Source: Flavobacteriaceae bacterium | Lineage (GTDB): Bacteria > Bacteroidota > Bacteroidia > Flavobacteriales > Flavobacteriaceae | Assembly: GCA_002746415.1 (NCBI GenBank) | Contig: NVXD01000018.1 | Location: 62,001 to 126,000, forward strand | Reading direction: 5' to 3' | DNA length: 64,000 bases | Part shown: one piece after another, positions 36,280 through 44,816 of the stretch | How positions within the stretch are numbered: position 1 is the first letter of the stretch | Layout of the letters: every line of letters starts with the position of its first letter | Made by a program: the position numbers and the translations under genes | Notes under the pieces: model-generated | The model's input: the letters and a program-made list of their open reading frames with translations, nothing else | What the model was told of the DNA's origin: nothing | Databases searched by the model: none

Positions 36280-36981
36280 TTACAAACAAGCATTCCAAAC
36301 TGAATCCTCCGGAGGAGGTGCAATGATTTCTAGTTGTTCCTTTTTAACAGGATGGACAAATGACAGTTTTCTAGCATGCAAATGAATACTACCATTTTTG
36401 TTGCTGGGGTCAAAGCCATATTTTAAGTCGCCTTTAATTGGGCAGTCCAATGAAGTGAGCTGCGCACGTATTTGGTGATGTCTTCCGGTTTTTAAATCAA
36501 CCTCTAAAAGAAAGTAATTGTCTAGTTTTTTTATGATTTTATATTCTAAAATCGCTTTTTTACTATCTGGCACTTCATTTTTATGAGCGTAAGATTTATT
36601 TTGTTTGGTATTGCGTTTTAACCAATGAACAAGGGTATCAGACTCTTTTTTTGGTTTATTTTTCACCACGGCCCAATAGGTTTTTTGAGCTTCTTTCTCC
36701 GCAAAAAGTTTGTTCAACCTAGGTAGCGCTTTTGAGGTTTTTGCAAAAACCACAATTCCGGAAGTTGGTCTGTCCAATCTGTGTGCAACGCCTAAATATA
36801 CATTTCCCGGTTTGTTGTATTTTTCTTTGATGTATAATTTTACTACCTCACTTAAAGGCATATCACCTGTTTTATCTCCTTGTACAATATCACCAGGTCT
36901 TTTGTTGATGACAATTAAGTGATTGTCTTCATACAATACATGAAGATTATTTTTGTCGGATATCGTGTTATTGCCCACCAA
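36280..36981 (-). CDS. RluA-family RNA pseudouridine synthase
   Basis: 233 residues. Catalytic motif GVAHRLDRPTSGIVVFAK with the invariant Asp; the rest fits RluA/RluC enzymes without an S4 domain (TGRHHQIRAQLTSLDCPIKG). It modifies uridines in rRNA or tRNA; which sites is unknown. There is no ATG near the start: the frame opens with TTG at 36981 followed by GTG at 36978, both inside the end of lspA, so translation is probably coupled to lspA (14-bp overlap). Confidence 0.9.
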   Translation of the reverse strand: MVGNNTISDKNNLHVLYEDNHLIVINKRPGDIVQGDKTGDMPLSEVVKLYIKEKYNKPGNVYLGVAHRLDRPTSGIVVFAKTSKALPRLNKLFAEKEAQKTYWAVVKNKPKKESDTLVHWLKRNTKQNKSYAHKNEVPDSKKAILEYKIIKKLDNYFLLEVDLKTGRHHQIRAQLTSLDCPIKGDLKYGFDPSNKNGSIHLHARKLSFVHPVKKEQLEIIAPPPEDSVWNACL

Positions 36982-37462
36982 TTAGTGCTTTTCTACTTCG
37001 CAAAGAAAATAAAAGAATAAAAATACCACCAAGTGTAACCGAAACATCGGCCATATTAAAGATTCCTGTTTTAACAATACCAAGGTTAATGTACATGAAA
37101 TCTGTAACAGAACCATAGGCTACCCGATCAATTAAATTACCTATTCCACCACCAACAACAAAGGCAAAAGCGATAAGCATCCACTTGTTTAAACTAGTCT
37201 TTTTAAGAATACTGAATAATAGTATGAGCAAAATAAAAATAGGAACAATTTGTAAAAGAATGGTTTTCAGTGGTTGTGGTAGGTTTTGCCCAGCACCGAG
37301 CATTGCACCTGAATTTTCTACATTGGTCAAAACAAACTTATCGCTCACGACTTGGATATATTCTGAAGGGGCTATTTTTTTTCGGACAATGTCCTTGGAA
37401 ATTTGATCACAACCAATATTTATCAATACAATTAATATAATCCCTATTCTTTTTATTTTCAT
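36968..37462 (-). CDS. lspA: Prolipoprotein signal peptidase
   Basis: 164 residues, four membrane helices. Aspartyl protease residues are visible in GGGIGNLIDRVAYGSVTDFM and GIFNMADVSVTLGG. It cleaves lipoprotein signal peptides after lipid attachment, a function needed for the many lipoproteins in this window. It overlaps the RluA gene by 14 bp and lies 47 bp downstream of panB on the same strand. Confidence 0.95.
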   Translation of the reverse strand: MKIKRIGIILIVLINIGCDQISKDIVRKKIAPSEYIQVVSDKFVLTNVENSGAMLGAGQNLPQPLKTILLQIVPIFILLILLFSILKKTSLNKWMLIAFAFVVGGGIGNLIDRVAYGSVTDFMYINLGIVKTGIFNMADVSVTLGGIFILLFSLRSRKALIGGQ

Positions 37463-37509
37463 TCCTATTTTTTATATCAATGCGCCTATCCAAATGAGCA
37501 CTTTAATTT

Positions 37510-38328
37510 CTAGTATTGCTCTTCATCACTTGGAAAGTCTGAACTCTTTACATCAGCAACATATGAGGAAATGGCATTCCCCATTTCTTCATATAAATTC
37601 ATATATCTACGTAAAAACCTAGGGTTAAATTCATGTGTCATTCCTAAGAGGTCATGCACCACTAAAACTTGTCCGTCTACACCATTCCCTGCACCAATAC
37701 CTATTACTGGGATGGAGACACTTTCTGCTACTTCTTTTGCCAATTCAGCGGGTATTTTTTCCAATACAATTCCAAAACACCCTGACTTTTCCAGCATTTT
37801 GGCGTCCTGCTTTAATTTCTCCGCCTCTTGCTCTTCTTTGGCTCTTACTGTATAGGTTCCAAATTTGTAAATAGATTGAGGTGTTAGACCCAAATGCCCC
37901 ATTACAGGGATGCCAGCATTTAAAATACGCTTTATTGGTTCTTTAATTTCTATGCCTCCTTCAACTTTTACTGCATGTGCACCACTTTCTTTCATAATTC
38001 TGATAGCAGATCGCAATGCTTCTTTTGGATCACTCTGGTAGCTTCCAAAAGGAATATCTACCACAACCAATGCTCTTTTCACAGCTCGAATTACGGAACT
38101 AGCATGATAAATCATTTGGTCCAAAGTGATGGGCAATGTAGTCTCGTGTCCTGCCATGACATTACTGGCTGAGTCTCCTACTAAAATAATATCCACATTG
38201 GCTGCATCTACAATTTTGGCCATTGAGTAATCATACGATGTTAGCATGGAGATTTTTTCACCGTTTTTCTTCATTTCCACAAGGGACTTTACGGTAATTC
38301 TTTTGTATTCTTTTTTGGCAACTGACAT
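37510..38328 (-). CDS. panB: 3-methyl-2-oxobutanoate hydroxymethyltransferase
   Basis: 272 residues, TIM barrel. First committed step of pantothenate/CoA synthesis: it adds a hydroxymethyl group from methylene-tetrahydrofolate to 2-oxoisovalerate. Motifs: [18 protein letters not shown], the metal-binding [17 protein letters not shown] and [20 protein letters not shown]. It heads a minus-strand group with lspA and the RluA-family gene. Confidence 0.97.
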   Translation of the reverse strand: MSVAKKEYKRITVKSLVEMKKNGEKISMLTSYDYSMAKIVDAANVDIILVGDSASNVMAGHETTLPITLDQMIYHASSVIRAVKRALVVVDIPFGSYQSDPKEALRSAIRIMKESGAHAVKVEGGIEIKEPIKRILNAGIPVMGHLGLTPQSIYKFGTYTVRAKEEQEAEKLKQDAKMLEKSGCFGIVLEKIPAELAKEVAESVSIPVIGIGAGNGVDGQVLVVHDLLGMTHEFNPRFLRRYMNLYEEMGNAISSYVADVKSSDFPSDEEQY

Positions 38329-38436
38329 TGTTTTGTTTTAAGTGAGGTAAATGTAAGGAGATTTGTTGAATTGACTTTGAGAAGGGTATTGTCCTTTTGT
38401 GTGGATTTATGAAGTGTTTTTAATTAAAAAATACTT

Positions 38437-38444
38437 TATTTTTG
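38437..38444 (+). promoter_or_regulatory. -7 promoter box of the NTF2-like gene
   Basis: TATTTTTG at 38437-38444 predicts transcription from about 38450 and supports the ATG at 38468 over the longer open frame beginning at 38399. Confidence 0.5.
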
Positions 38445-38467
38445 AAAGTAACAACAAAATCAAAAAT

Positions 38468-38935
38468 ATGAAAAATTATTTTTTTCTTTTCCTTGTTTTT
38501 TTTGCATTTGTTATAAATGCGCAAGATTCTGAGGAACTTGAAGTACAAAAAACCGTGGAAGCTTTTTTTGAAGGGTTTCATAAACAGGATGCTACAATCA
38601 TGAGCAGTTTTATTGCAGGAGAAGGCGTTAAACTACAAAGTGTGTGGAAAGATAAAGAAGGAAAACACCATTTACGGACAGAGGAGTTTGAAAAATTGGT
38701 AGCATCTATTGTAAGCATACCAGACTCCATTGTTTTTACTGAAAAATTATTTGATTTTAAGATACAAGTAGATGGGCTTATGGCAAATGTGTGGGTGCCC
38801 TATGAGTTTTGGTACAATAATGAATTTAGTCATTGCGGAGTTAACTGTATTCAATTGTTTAAAAATGATGATGAAGAATGGAAAATCATTTATTTAATTG
38901 ATACACGAAGAAAACAGGGATGTAATAATAACTAG
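38468..38935 (+). CDS. Secreted NTF2/SnoaL-like protein
   Basis: 155 residues from the ATG at 38468, which gives the signal peptide NYFFLFLVFFAFVINAQ. The mature part shows the NTF2-like helix-then-strand pattern: VQKTVEAFFEGFHKQDATIM, MANVWVPYEFWYNNEFSHCG and EEWKIIYLIDTRRKQGC. No catalytic residues can be assigned. Two cysteines at 131 and 135 could form a disulfide in the periplasm. A monocistronic gene. Confidence 0.8.
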   Translation: MKNYFFLFLVFFAFVINAQDSEELEVQKTVEAFFEGFHKQDATIMSSFIAGEGVKLQSVWKDKEGKHHLRTEEFEKLVASIVSIPDSIVFTEKLFDFKIQVDGLMANVWVPYEFWYNNEFSHCGVNCIQLFKNDDEEWKIIYLIDTRRKQGCNNN

Positions 38936-39379
38936 AGCAGATAGTTTTAGTTATTTTCATGAAATATCCCCTTCTTTAAGGGTAGCGTATTTATTGTTTT
39001 TTATGACAACACTCAGAATTATTAAAGCGAGTAAGATATAGATGCTATTAAATTTAACCTTCATGGTATACTGTTAATATAGCCACAAAAATTTATGTTA
39101 CAGAAATAGATTCAATATTAATTGAACATTATTAAAAGGTGATTTTTATTATTAGAAATTTTCCTAGACTTTTTGAAAGCAATACTTAGAACAGAATAAC
39201 TTAAAGGCCATGTAATAAGTGGTGTCATTTATGTATAAATCGGATTAGTCTAAAATATTAAATGAATTTTGAAATAAAAAAAGCCGTGTAGCAGTTTTTA
39301 AAGGAAGCTTTTCCAAGAATCAAAAAGCTTATTATGTATCTTTAGTTTTTAATATAAACCAAAAAAATCCTCTTTTAAA
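38936..39379. other. 444-bp intergenic region
   Basis: AT-rich. It holds the possible minus-strand small ORF at 38957-39064. Close to its right end TATCTTTA (39337-39344) is a one-base variant of the -7 box and may start the 39.4-kb gene. I see no tRNA, repeat or strong hairpin here. Confidence 0.6.
38957..39064 (-). CDS. Possible 35-residue membrane peptide
   Basis: An ATG at 39064 opens a frame of 35 codons ending in TGA. The peptide has one hydrophobic segment (IYILLALIILSVVI) after a short positive N-terminus and a polar tail. That shape suits a small membrane protein, but no promoter box or ribosome site is evident and there is no partner gene. Low confidence. Confidence 0.25.
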   Translation of the reverse strand: MKVKFNSIYILLALIILSVVIKNNKYATLKEGDIS

Positions 39380-40309
39380 ATGAACATTAAATCGACTTTT
39401 TTTTTAGTATTTATTTCTCTTATCTCTACTCTGAGCAATGCGCAGAATATCAATCCATTAGAAGGAAGATGGGATATGGTCATTAATCAATCTGGCAAAG
39501 AATTGCCTTCTTGGTTAGAAATACGCCACTCTGGAAGCCATACATTAATTGGTCGTTTTGTATATGCTTTTGGCAGTGCCCGTCCGATTTCGGAAATTAA
39601 GGTAACGGATGGCGAATTTAGTTTTGAGATTCCCCCACAATGGGAGCCAAAAGGAGGTAATATGATATTTACGGGACATATGGTAAATAATGATTTAGCC
39701 GGAACCATGATTTATACTGATGGCAAAACGTACAATTGGACAGCCACACGGGCTCCTGTTCTAGAATTTATAGAGAACCCTACATGGGGAACGCCTATTT
39801 CTATTTTTAATGGCAAAGACCTTAGTGGTTGGCATGCTATGGGTGAAAACCAATGGTTGGTGGAAGATGGTATCTTAAGAAGCCCAAAATCTGGCTCCAA
39901 TTTAGTGACCGATGCTACTTTTAAAGATTTTAAATTACATATGGAATTTCGTTATCCTAAGGGCAGTAACAGTGGCATATATCTTCGTGGTCGTTATGAA
40001 GTACAAATTACAGACCCCATAAGCACAGAACCCTCTGATGTAGAATTTAGTGGTGTTTATGGATTCCTTACACCAAATCAATTGGTAGCCAAAGGTCCGG
40101 GCAAATGGCAATCTTTTGACATTACCTTAATTGGTAGGCGCGTTACTATAGAAGTCAACGGAGTTACAGTGATTAAAGACCAAAATATTCCTGGTATTAC
40201 AGGTGGTGCCTTGGATAGTAAGGAAGGCGAACCAGGCCCTTTTTTAATACAAGGAGATCATGGCCCGATTGAGTATAGAAATATCGTGGTTACACCCGTA
40301 GTAAAGTAA
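39380..40309 (+). CDS. Secreted DUF1080-type (3-keto-disaccharide hydrolase) protein
   Basis: 309 residues with a signal peptide (FFLVFISLISTLSNAQ). Residues 25-125 form an extra beta domain (RWDMVINQSGKELPSWLEIR). From about 135 the DUF1080 fold begins: ISIFNGKDLSGWHAMGENQW, MEFRYPKGSNSGIYLRGRYE, KGPGKWQSFDITLIG and FLIQGDHGPIEYRNIVV. DUF1080 members hydrolyse 3-keto-glycosides, made by a C3-dehydrogenase, in the periplasm or on the surface. The GMC/subunit-3 pair at 32.5-34.8 kb could supply the substrate. A terminator follows at 40372. Confidence 0.85.
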   Translation: MNIKSTFFLVFISLISTLSNAQNINPLEGRWDMVINQSGKELPSWLEIRHSGSHTLIGRFVYAFGSARPISEIKVTDGEFSFEIPPQWEPKGGNMIFTGHMVNNDLAGTMIYTDGKTYNWTATRAPVLEFIENPTWGTPISIFNGKDLSGWHAMGENQWLVEDGILRSPKSGSNLVTDATFKDFKLHMEFRYPKGSNSGIYLRGRYEVQITDPISTEPSDVEFSGVYGFLTPNQLVAKGPGKWQSFDITLIGRRVTIEVNGVTVIKDQNIPGITGGALDSKEGEPGPFLIQGDHGPIEYRNIVVTPVVK

Positions 40310-40687
40310 GTAACGTACATTATTAAATATGACAGGTGGAATGCTTAAATACAGCAACATCTGCATAAGGGAAGTTCATAGTGGTGTTTTGGCCATTATG
40401 AACTTTTTTTTACGTTTTACCTGCTTGAACAGGAGCTTAATATTTTTAGGAATCATATAATTTAATAGCACTTTTATTAAACATTTTATAATTTACTCTT
40501 ATTTTTAACTAATTAAATTGTATTTTTCGCAACAAATGCAATTAAAATAATTCATTTAATATTTGATTATTTGCATAAAAATGAATATATTCAAGAAGCT
40601 GGATTAGAGTAAAAATAACGGCATCAAAATATGTAATTAAGTTAGGATTCAGTTATTGAAATTTTGATAACAAAAAATTGTAGTGAT
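40310..40687. other. 378-bp region before the tyrosine degradation operon
   Basis: It contains the terminator at 40372-40411 and then about 275 bp of AT-rich sequence that must hold the operon promoter. The nearest promoter-like string is TATTTTTCG, about 125 bp before the first ATG, which has one base too many for the consensus. No ORF or tRNA is seen. Confidence 0.55.
40372..40411 (+). terminator. Terminator of the DUF1080-type gene
   Basis: A 13-bp stem (40372-40384 with 40393-40405; one G-U pair) capped by an 8-nt loop and followed by a run of T residues. Confidence 0.85.
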
Positions 40688-41821
40688 ATGCAGTTGAGCA
40701 CTAATGTACTTCCAAAAATACATAAAAATGCAGGGGATTTTATGCCCCTTTTAGGAACGGATTATATTGAATTATACGTTAGTAATGCCAAACAGGCAGC
40801 ATTTTATTACCAGTCTGCAATGGGTTTTGAGGCCTTGGCTTTTGGGGGTTTAGAAACAGGCTGGAAGGATAAGGAATCTTATGTGGTTAGACAGGACAAA
40901 ATCACCTTAGTACTTACCTCACCTTTACACAGTGGAACTGAGATTGGAAAACATATAGATAAACATGGTGATGGGGTTAAGGTAATTGCATTTTGGGTGG
41001 CCGATGCAACCGCGGCTTATGAAGCTGCTATGCAAAGGGGCGCTATTTCTTATTTGGCACCTACAAAACTATCCAATGAACATGGAGAAGTTGTGGAGTC
41101 TGGCATATATACCTACGGCGAGGTCGTGCACAAGTTTATTGAACGTAAGAATTTTACAGGCCTATTTTTACCAGGATTTTTGGAATGGAATTCAACTTTT
41201 GAATCTCCTTCCATAGGATTAAAATATGTTGATCATATGGTGGGCAATGTTGAATTAGGTAAAATGAATCATTGGGTAGCGTTTTATGAGAATGTTTTAG
41301 GTTTTACCCAAATTTTATCCTTTGATGATAAGGATATTTCTACAGAATATACTGCTTTAATGAGCAAGGTCATGAGTAATGGTAATGGCCGAATAAAATT
41401 CCCTATAAATGAGCCTGCTAAGGGCATTAAAAAATCTCAAATAGAAGAATATTTAGATTTTTATGAAGGAGCAGGAGTGCAACATATTGCGGTTGCCACG
41501 GATGATATTATTACAACCGTAAGAGCCTTGAAAAGTAGAGGCATGCAGTTTTTAATGGTCCCGCATACCTACTATGAAGAATTGGGGGATAGGATAGGTG
41601 AGATTGATGAAGATATTACCGTGTTAGGGGAGTTGGGTATATTGGCAGATTGTGATGATGAAGGGTATTTACTTCAAATATTTACCAAACCGGTACAATC
41701 TAGGCCTACAATGTTTTTTGAAATAATTCAACGCAAAGGAGCTCAGTCGTTTGGGAAAGGGAATTTTAAAGCCCTGTTCGAAGCCATTGAAAGAGAGCAA
41801 GAATTGCGTGGTACATTATAA
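40688..41821 (+). CDS. hppD: 4-Hydroxyphenylpyruvate dioxygenase
   Basis: 377 residues from the ATG at 40688 (an in-frame TTG lies 8 codons earlier). The iron ligands of the vicinal oxygen chelate fold are all present: His183 in VDHMVGNV, His266 in GVQHIAVATDD and Glu345 in MFFEIIQRKG. It converts 4-hydroxyphenylpyruvate to homogentisate. First gene of the Phe/Tyr degradation operon, 16 bp ahead of the hydroxylase gene. Confidence 0.97.
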   Translation: MQLSTNVLPKIHKNAGDFMPLLGTDYIELYVSNAKQAAFYYQSAMGFEALAFGGLETGWKDKESYVVRQDKITLVLTSPLHSGTEIGKHIDKHGDGVKVIAFWVADATAAYEAAMQRGAISYLAPTKLSNEHGEVVESGIYTYGEVVHKFIERKNFTGLFLPGFLEWNSTFESPSIGLKYVDHMVGNVELGKMNHWVAFYENVLGFTQILSFDDKDISTEYTALMSKVMSNGNGRIKFPINEPAKGIKKSQIEEYLDFYEGAGVQHIAVATDDIITTVRALKSRGMQFLMVPHTYYEELGDRIGEIDEDITVLGELGILADCDDEGYLLQIFTKPVQSRPTMFFEIIQRKGAQSFGKGNFKALFEAIEREQELRGTL

Positions 41822-41837
41822 AAAAAAGTAAACGTTA

Positions 41838-43586
41838 ATGAAAATTCCTTCTAACCCTGTATTGGATAAGTTGCCAGCTCATTTGAGGCAGTACATAAAG
41901 CCTCAGAATTATGAGCACTATACTGCCCAGAATCAAGCAGTTTGGAAGTATGTGATGCGTAAAAACATTCATTTTCTTAAGGAGCATGCGCACCATTCTT
42001 ATTTGGAGGGATTACACAAAACAGGGGTTTCCATTAATGAGATACCAAGTATGTATGGGATGAACCGTATTCTACAAGATATTGGATGGGCCGCGGCATC
42101 GGTGGATGGGTTGATTCCCTCAGCTTCATTTATGGAATTCCAGGCATACAATGTATTGGTGATTGCTTCAGAAATTAGGCATTTGGAGCATATAGAATAT
42201 ACACCTACACCAGATATTATTCATGAATCTGCAGGACATGCCCCTATCCTTGCAAATCCAGAATATGCGGAGTATTTGCGAAGATTTGGAACCATAGGTT
42301 CAAGGGCAATTTCATCTCAATTGGATGTAGATTTATTTCAGGCAATGAGACAGTTGTCCATATTAAAAGAAAAGAATGAGAAGCCTGCACAGATTGATGC
42401 AGCAGAGAAGGAAGTAAGCCGCTTACAAGATATGTTGGGTGATTTATCAGAAATGACTAAAATTAAGAACTTGCATTGGTGGACTGTGGAGTATGGTCTC
42501 ATAGGAACCTTAAAGAATTATAAATTGTACGGGGCAGGGTTGTTGTCATCTATTGGAGAGAGTAAATGGTGTATGTCTAATAAGGTAGATAAAAAACAGT
42601 ATACATTGGAGGCAGCATATCAAAATTTTGATGTGACCAAAGCACAACCACAACTTTTTGTAACGCCTAGTTTTGCTCATTTATCTAAAATTCTTGAAGA
42701 ATTAGCAGATACAATGGCTTTGCGTCATGGAGGGAGGAAAGGTGTTGAAAAATTAATTGCTTCCAAGCAATTGGGGACTATAGAACTAACGACAGGCTTA
42801 CAAATATCTGGCCATTTTAGTAAGGTCACTTCTTTTAATCATAAGGAGCGTGATGTTGCATATATTCAACTCAAGGGACCAGTTGCATTTGCGCAAAGAG
42901 ATAAGGAATTGATTGGTCATGGTATAGCAACCCATGCCTTAGGTTTTGGAACTCCCCTTGGTAAATTGAAGGGAATACCTATTGCGATAGAGGATATGTC
43001 GCCCTCAGATTTGGAAAGATATAAAATTTATGAAAATGAAGAAATAAAACTGGAGTTTGAAAGTGGGGTTGTGGTAAAGGGAAAAATTATCTCCGGGACT
43101 AGAAATAAACAAGGAAAAGTACAAATCATACGATTTGTGGATTGCTTGGTTACCCACCAAAATGAAGTGTTGTATCAACCTTCATGGGGAGTGTATGACA
43201 TGGCCGTGGGTAAAAGAATTGAATCTGCTTATGCAGGAGCTGCGGATGAAAATTCATTTGATTTTGAACCCCATAAAATCTCTTCAGATATCCTTAGATT
43301 AAAAGAAACACCTCTGGAACAGTGTTTTAAAATCGCAGCTAAACCCATAAAAGATAAAGCAGGTTTAGAGAACGAATGGAATACAATTTTGCAATTGGGA
43401 GAAGGGAATTGGCTTTTGGTATTGAATTTTTACGAAAAGTGTCTTGAAAAGAATAGGGAATTGTCTACATGCGTCTTATCCGAATTAATGCGGATTCAAG
43501 AACAACAACCAGCCATAAGTCATTTGATTGAAGATGGATTGGCGTTGTTCAAATCAAAGGAGGATTTAATGAAAATTTATAAATAA
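41838..43586 (+). CDS. phhA: Phenylalanine 4-hydroxylase, long form
   Basis: 582 residues, about twice the size of proteobacterial PhhA. The pterin-dependent core has the iron ligands His129 and His134 in PDIIHESAGHAPIL and Glu218 in WWTVEYGL. Between them is a helical, charged insertion (about 155-205, with SILKEKNEKPAQIDAAEKEV) not present in human or Pseudomonas enzymes. Residues from about 310 form a C-terminal region of unknown function, beginning near ISGHFSKVTSFNHKERD, with several beta strands. It turns phenylalanine into tyrosine and feeds the operon. Confidence 0.92.
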   Translation: MKIPSNPVLDKLPAHLRQYIKPQNYEHYTAQNQAVWKYVMRKNIHFLKEHAHHSYLEGLHKTGVSINEIPSMYGMNRILQDIGWAAASVDGLIPSASFMEFQAYNVLVIASEIRHLEHIEYTPTPDIIHESAGHAPILANPEYAEYLRRFGTIGSRAISSQLDVDLFQAMRQLSILKEKNEKPAQIDAAEKEVSRLQDMLGDLSEMTKIKNLHWWTVEYGLIGTLKNYKLYGAGLLSSIGESKWCMSNKVDKKQYTLEAAYQNFDVTKAQPQLFVTPSFAHLSKILEELADTMALRHGGRKGVEKLIASKQLGTIELTTGLQISGHFSKVTSFNHKERDVAYIQLKGPVAFAQRDKELIGHGIATHALGFGTPLGKLKGIPIAIEDMSPSDLERYKIYENEEIKLEFESGVVVKGKIISGTRNKQGKVQIIRFVDCLVTHQNEVLYQPSWGVYDMAVGKRIESAYAGAADENSFDFEPHKISSDILRLKETPLEQCFKIAAKPIKDKAGLENEWNTILQLGEGNWLLVLNFYEKCLEKNRELSTCVLSELMRIQEQQPAISHLIEDGLALFKSKEDLMKIYK

Positions 43587-43594
43587 ATTAAGGT

Positions 43595-44755
43595 ATGCCC
43601 ATATATCATACATTAGGAAAAATACCAAAAAAACGACATACAGTTTACCGCCAAGCTGATGGTAGCCTGTACCATGAAGAATTGTTTGGAACCATAGGTT
43701 TTGATGGGATGTCTTCTTTGCTATATCATGTCAATACGCCTACTCAGGTAAAAGCTATTGGGAAAGTAGTAGATGTGCGCCCAAAGATTGTAGTCAACAA
43801 TAATATTCAATCTCGTAAATTATTGGGATTTGGTGTTGAGGCGGTAGATGATTTTTTAGAGAGTAGGAGCACAATGCTCGTCAATAGCGATATTGAGATA
43901 GGGGTTGCGGCCCCTAGAAAATCACTGACCGCATATTACTACAAAAATGTTGATGCTGATGAAATGTTGTTTGTACATCGGGGTAGTGGAACCTTGCGCA
44001 CCTTTGTAGGGAATATTCGTTTTGAATATGGAGATTATTTGATCATACCTAGGGGGGTGATTTACCAAATAGAATTTGATACTGATGATAATCGCTTACT
44101 TTTTGCAGAATCAAAAAGACCAATTTACACCCCTAAAAAATACAGAAATTGGTTTGGACAGCTTTTAGAGCATTCTCCTTTTTGTGAACGAGATTATAAG
44201 TTACCACAGGAATTAGAAACCCACAGCGAAAAGGGAGAATACCTGTTAAAAATAAAGAAGGAGGGCTTCTTGCACGAGTTGGTATATGATTCACATCCTT
44301 TTGATGTGGTAGGTTGGGATGGTTATAATTACCCATACGGCTTTTCTATCCATAATTTTGAGCCCATAACAGGAAGGGTGCATCAACCACCACCAGTGCA
44401 TCAGACTTTTGAAACTGATGCCTTTGTCATTTGTTCATTTTGTCCACGCCTGTATGATTACCATCCCCAGGCAATTCCGGCTCCATATAACCACTCAAAT
44501 ATAGACAGTGATGAACTGCTTTATTATGTGGCAGGTGATTTTATGAGTAGAGGTAGTATTGAAGCTGGTCACATGACACTTCATCCTTCAGGAATACCTC
44601 ATGGTCCCCACCCTGGAACTTATGAGGGAAGTATAGGAAAAAAAGAAACAAAGGAATTGGCAGTGATGATAGACACATTCAAACCCCTTCAAATTACGGA
44701 GAATGCGCTGCAAATTGAGGATAAAGGCTATTACAAATCATGGCTTTCAAAATAA
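43595..44755 (+). CDS. hmgA: Homogentisate 1,2-dioxygenase
   Basis: 386 residues. Cupin-type ring-cleaving enzyme making maleylacetoacetate. Visible: the N-terminal motif YRQADGSLYHEELFGTIGFD, cupin strand DEMLFVHRGSGTLRTFVG, and the iron-binding region with VHQPPPVHQTFETDAFVICS and ASGIPHGPHPG-like text (HPSGIPHGPHPGTYEG). It follows phhA by 8 bp. The 61-bp gap to fahA contains only an 11-codon open frame that I do not consider a gene. Confidence 0.95.
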   Translation: MPIYHTLGKIPKKRHTVYRQADGSLYHEELFGTIGFDGMSSLLYHVNTPTQVKAIGKVVDVRPKIVVNNNIQSRKLLGFGVEAVDDFLESRSTMLVNSDIEIGVAAPRKSLTAYYYKNVDADEMLFVHRGSGTLRTFVGNIRFEYGDYLIIPRGVIYQIEFDTDDNRLLFAESKRPIYTPKKYRNWFGQLLEHSPFCERDYKLPQELETHSEKGEYLLKIKKEGFLHELVYDSHPFDVVGWDGYNYPYGFSIHNFEPITGRVHQPPPVHQTFETDAFVICSFCPRLYDYHPQAIPAPYNHSNIDSDELLYYVAGDFMSRGSIEAGHMTLHPSGIPHGPHPGTYEGSIGKKETKELAVMIDTFKPLQITENALQIEDKGYYKSWLSK

Positions 44756-44816
44756 GAACAAAAGGAATGCCGCTCATAGGAGGAGTTGAAGTGGTTGCAT
44801 AAAAATTAAACTGTAA

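Noticed and set aside
44767-44802. 11-codon frame (MPLIGGVEVVA) between hmgA and fahA
   Set aside because: Too short to judge, without a promoter; could be a remnant but there is nothing to compare.
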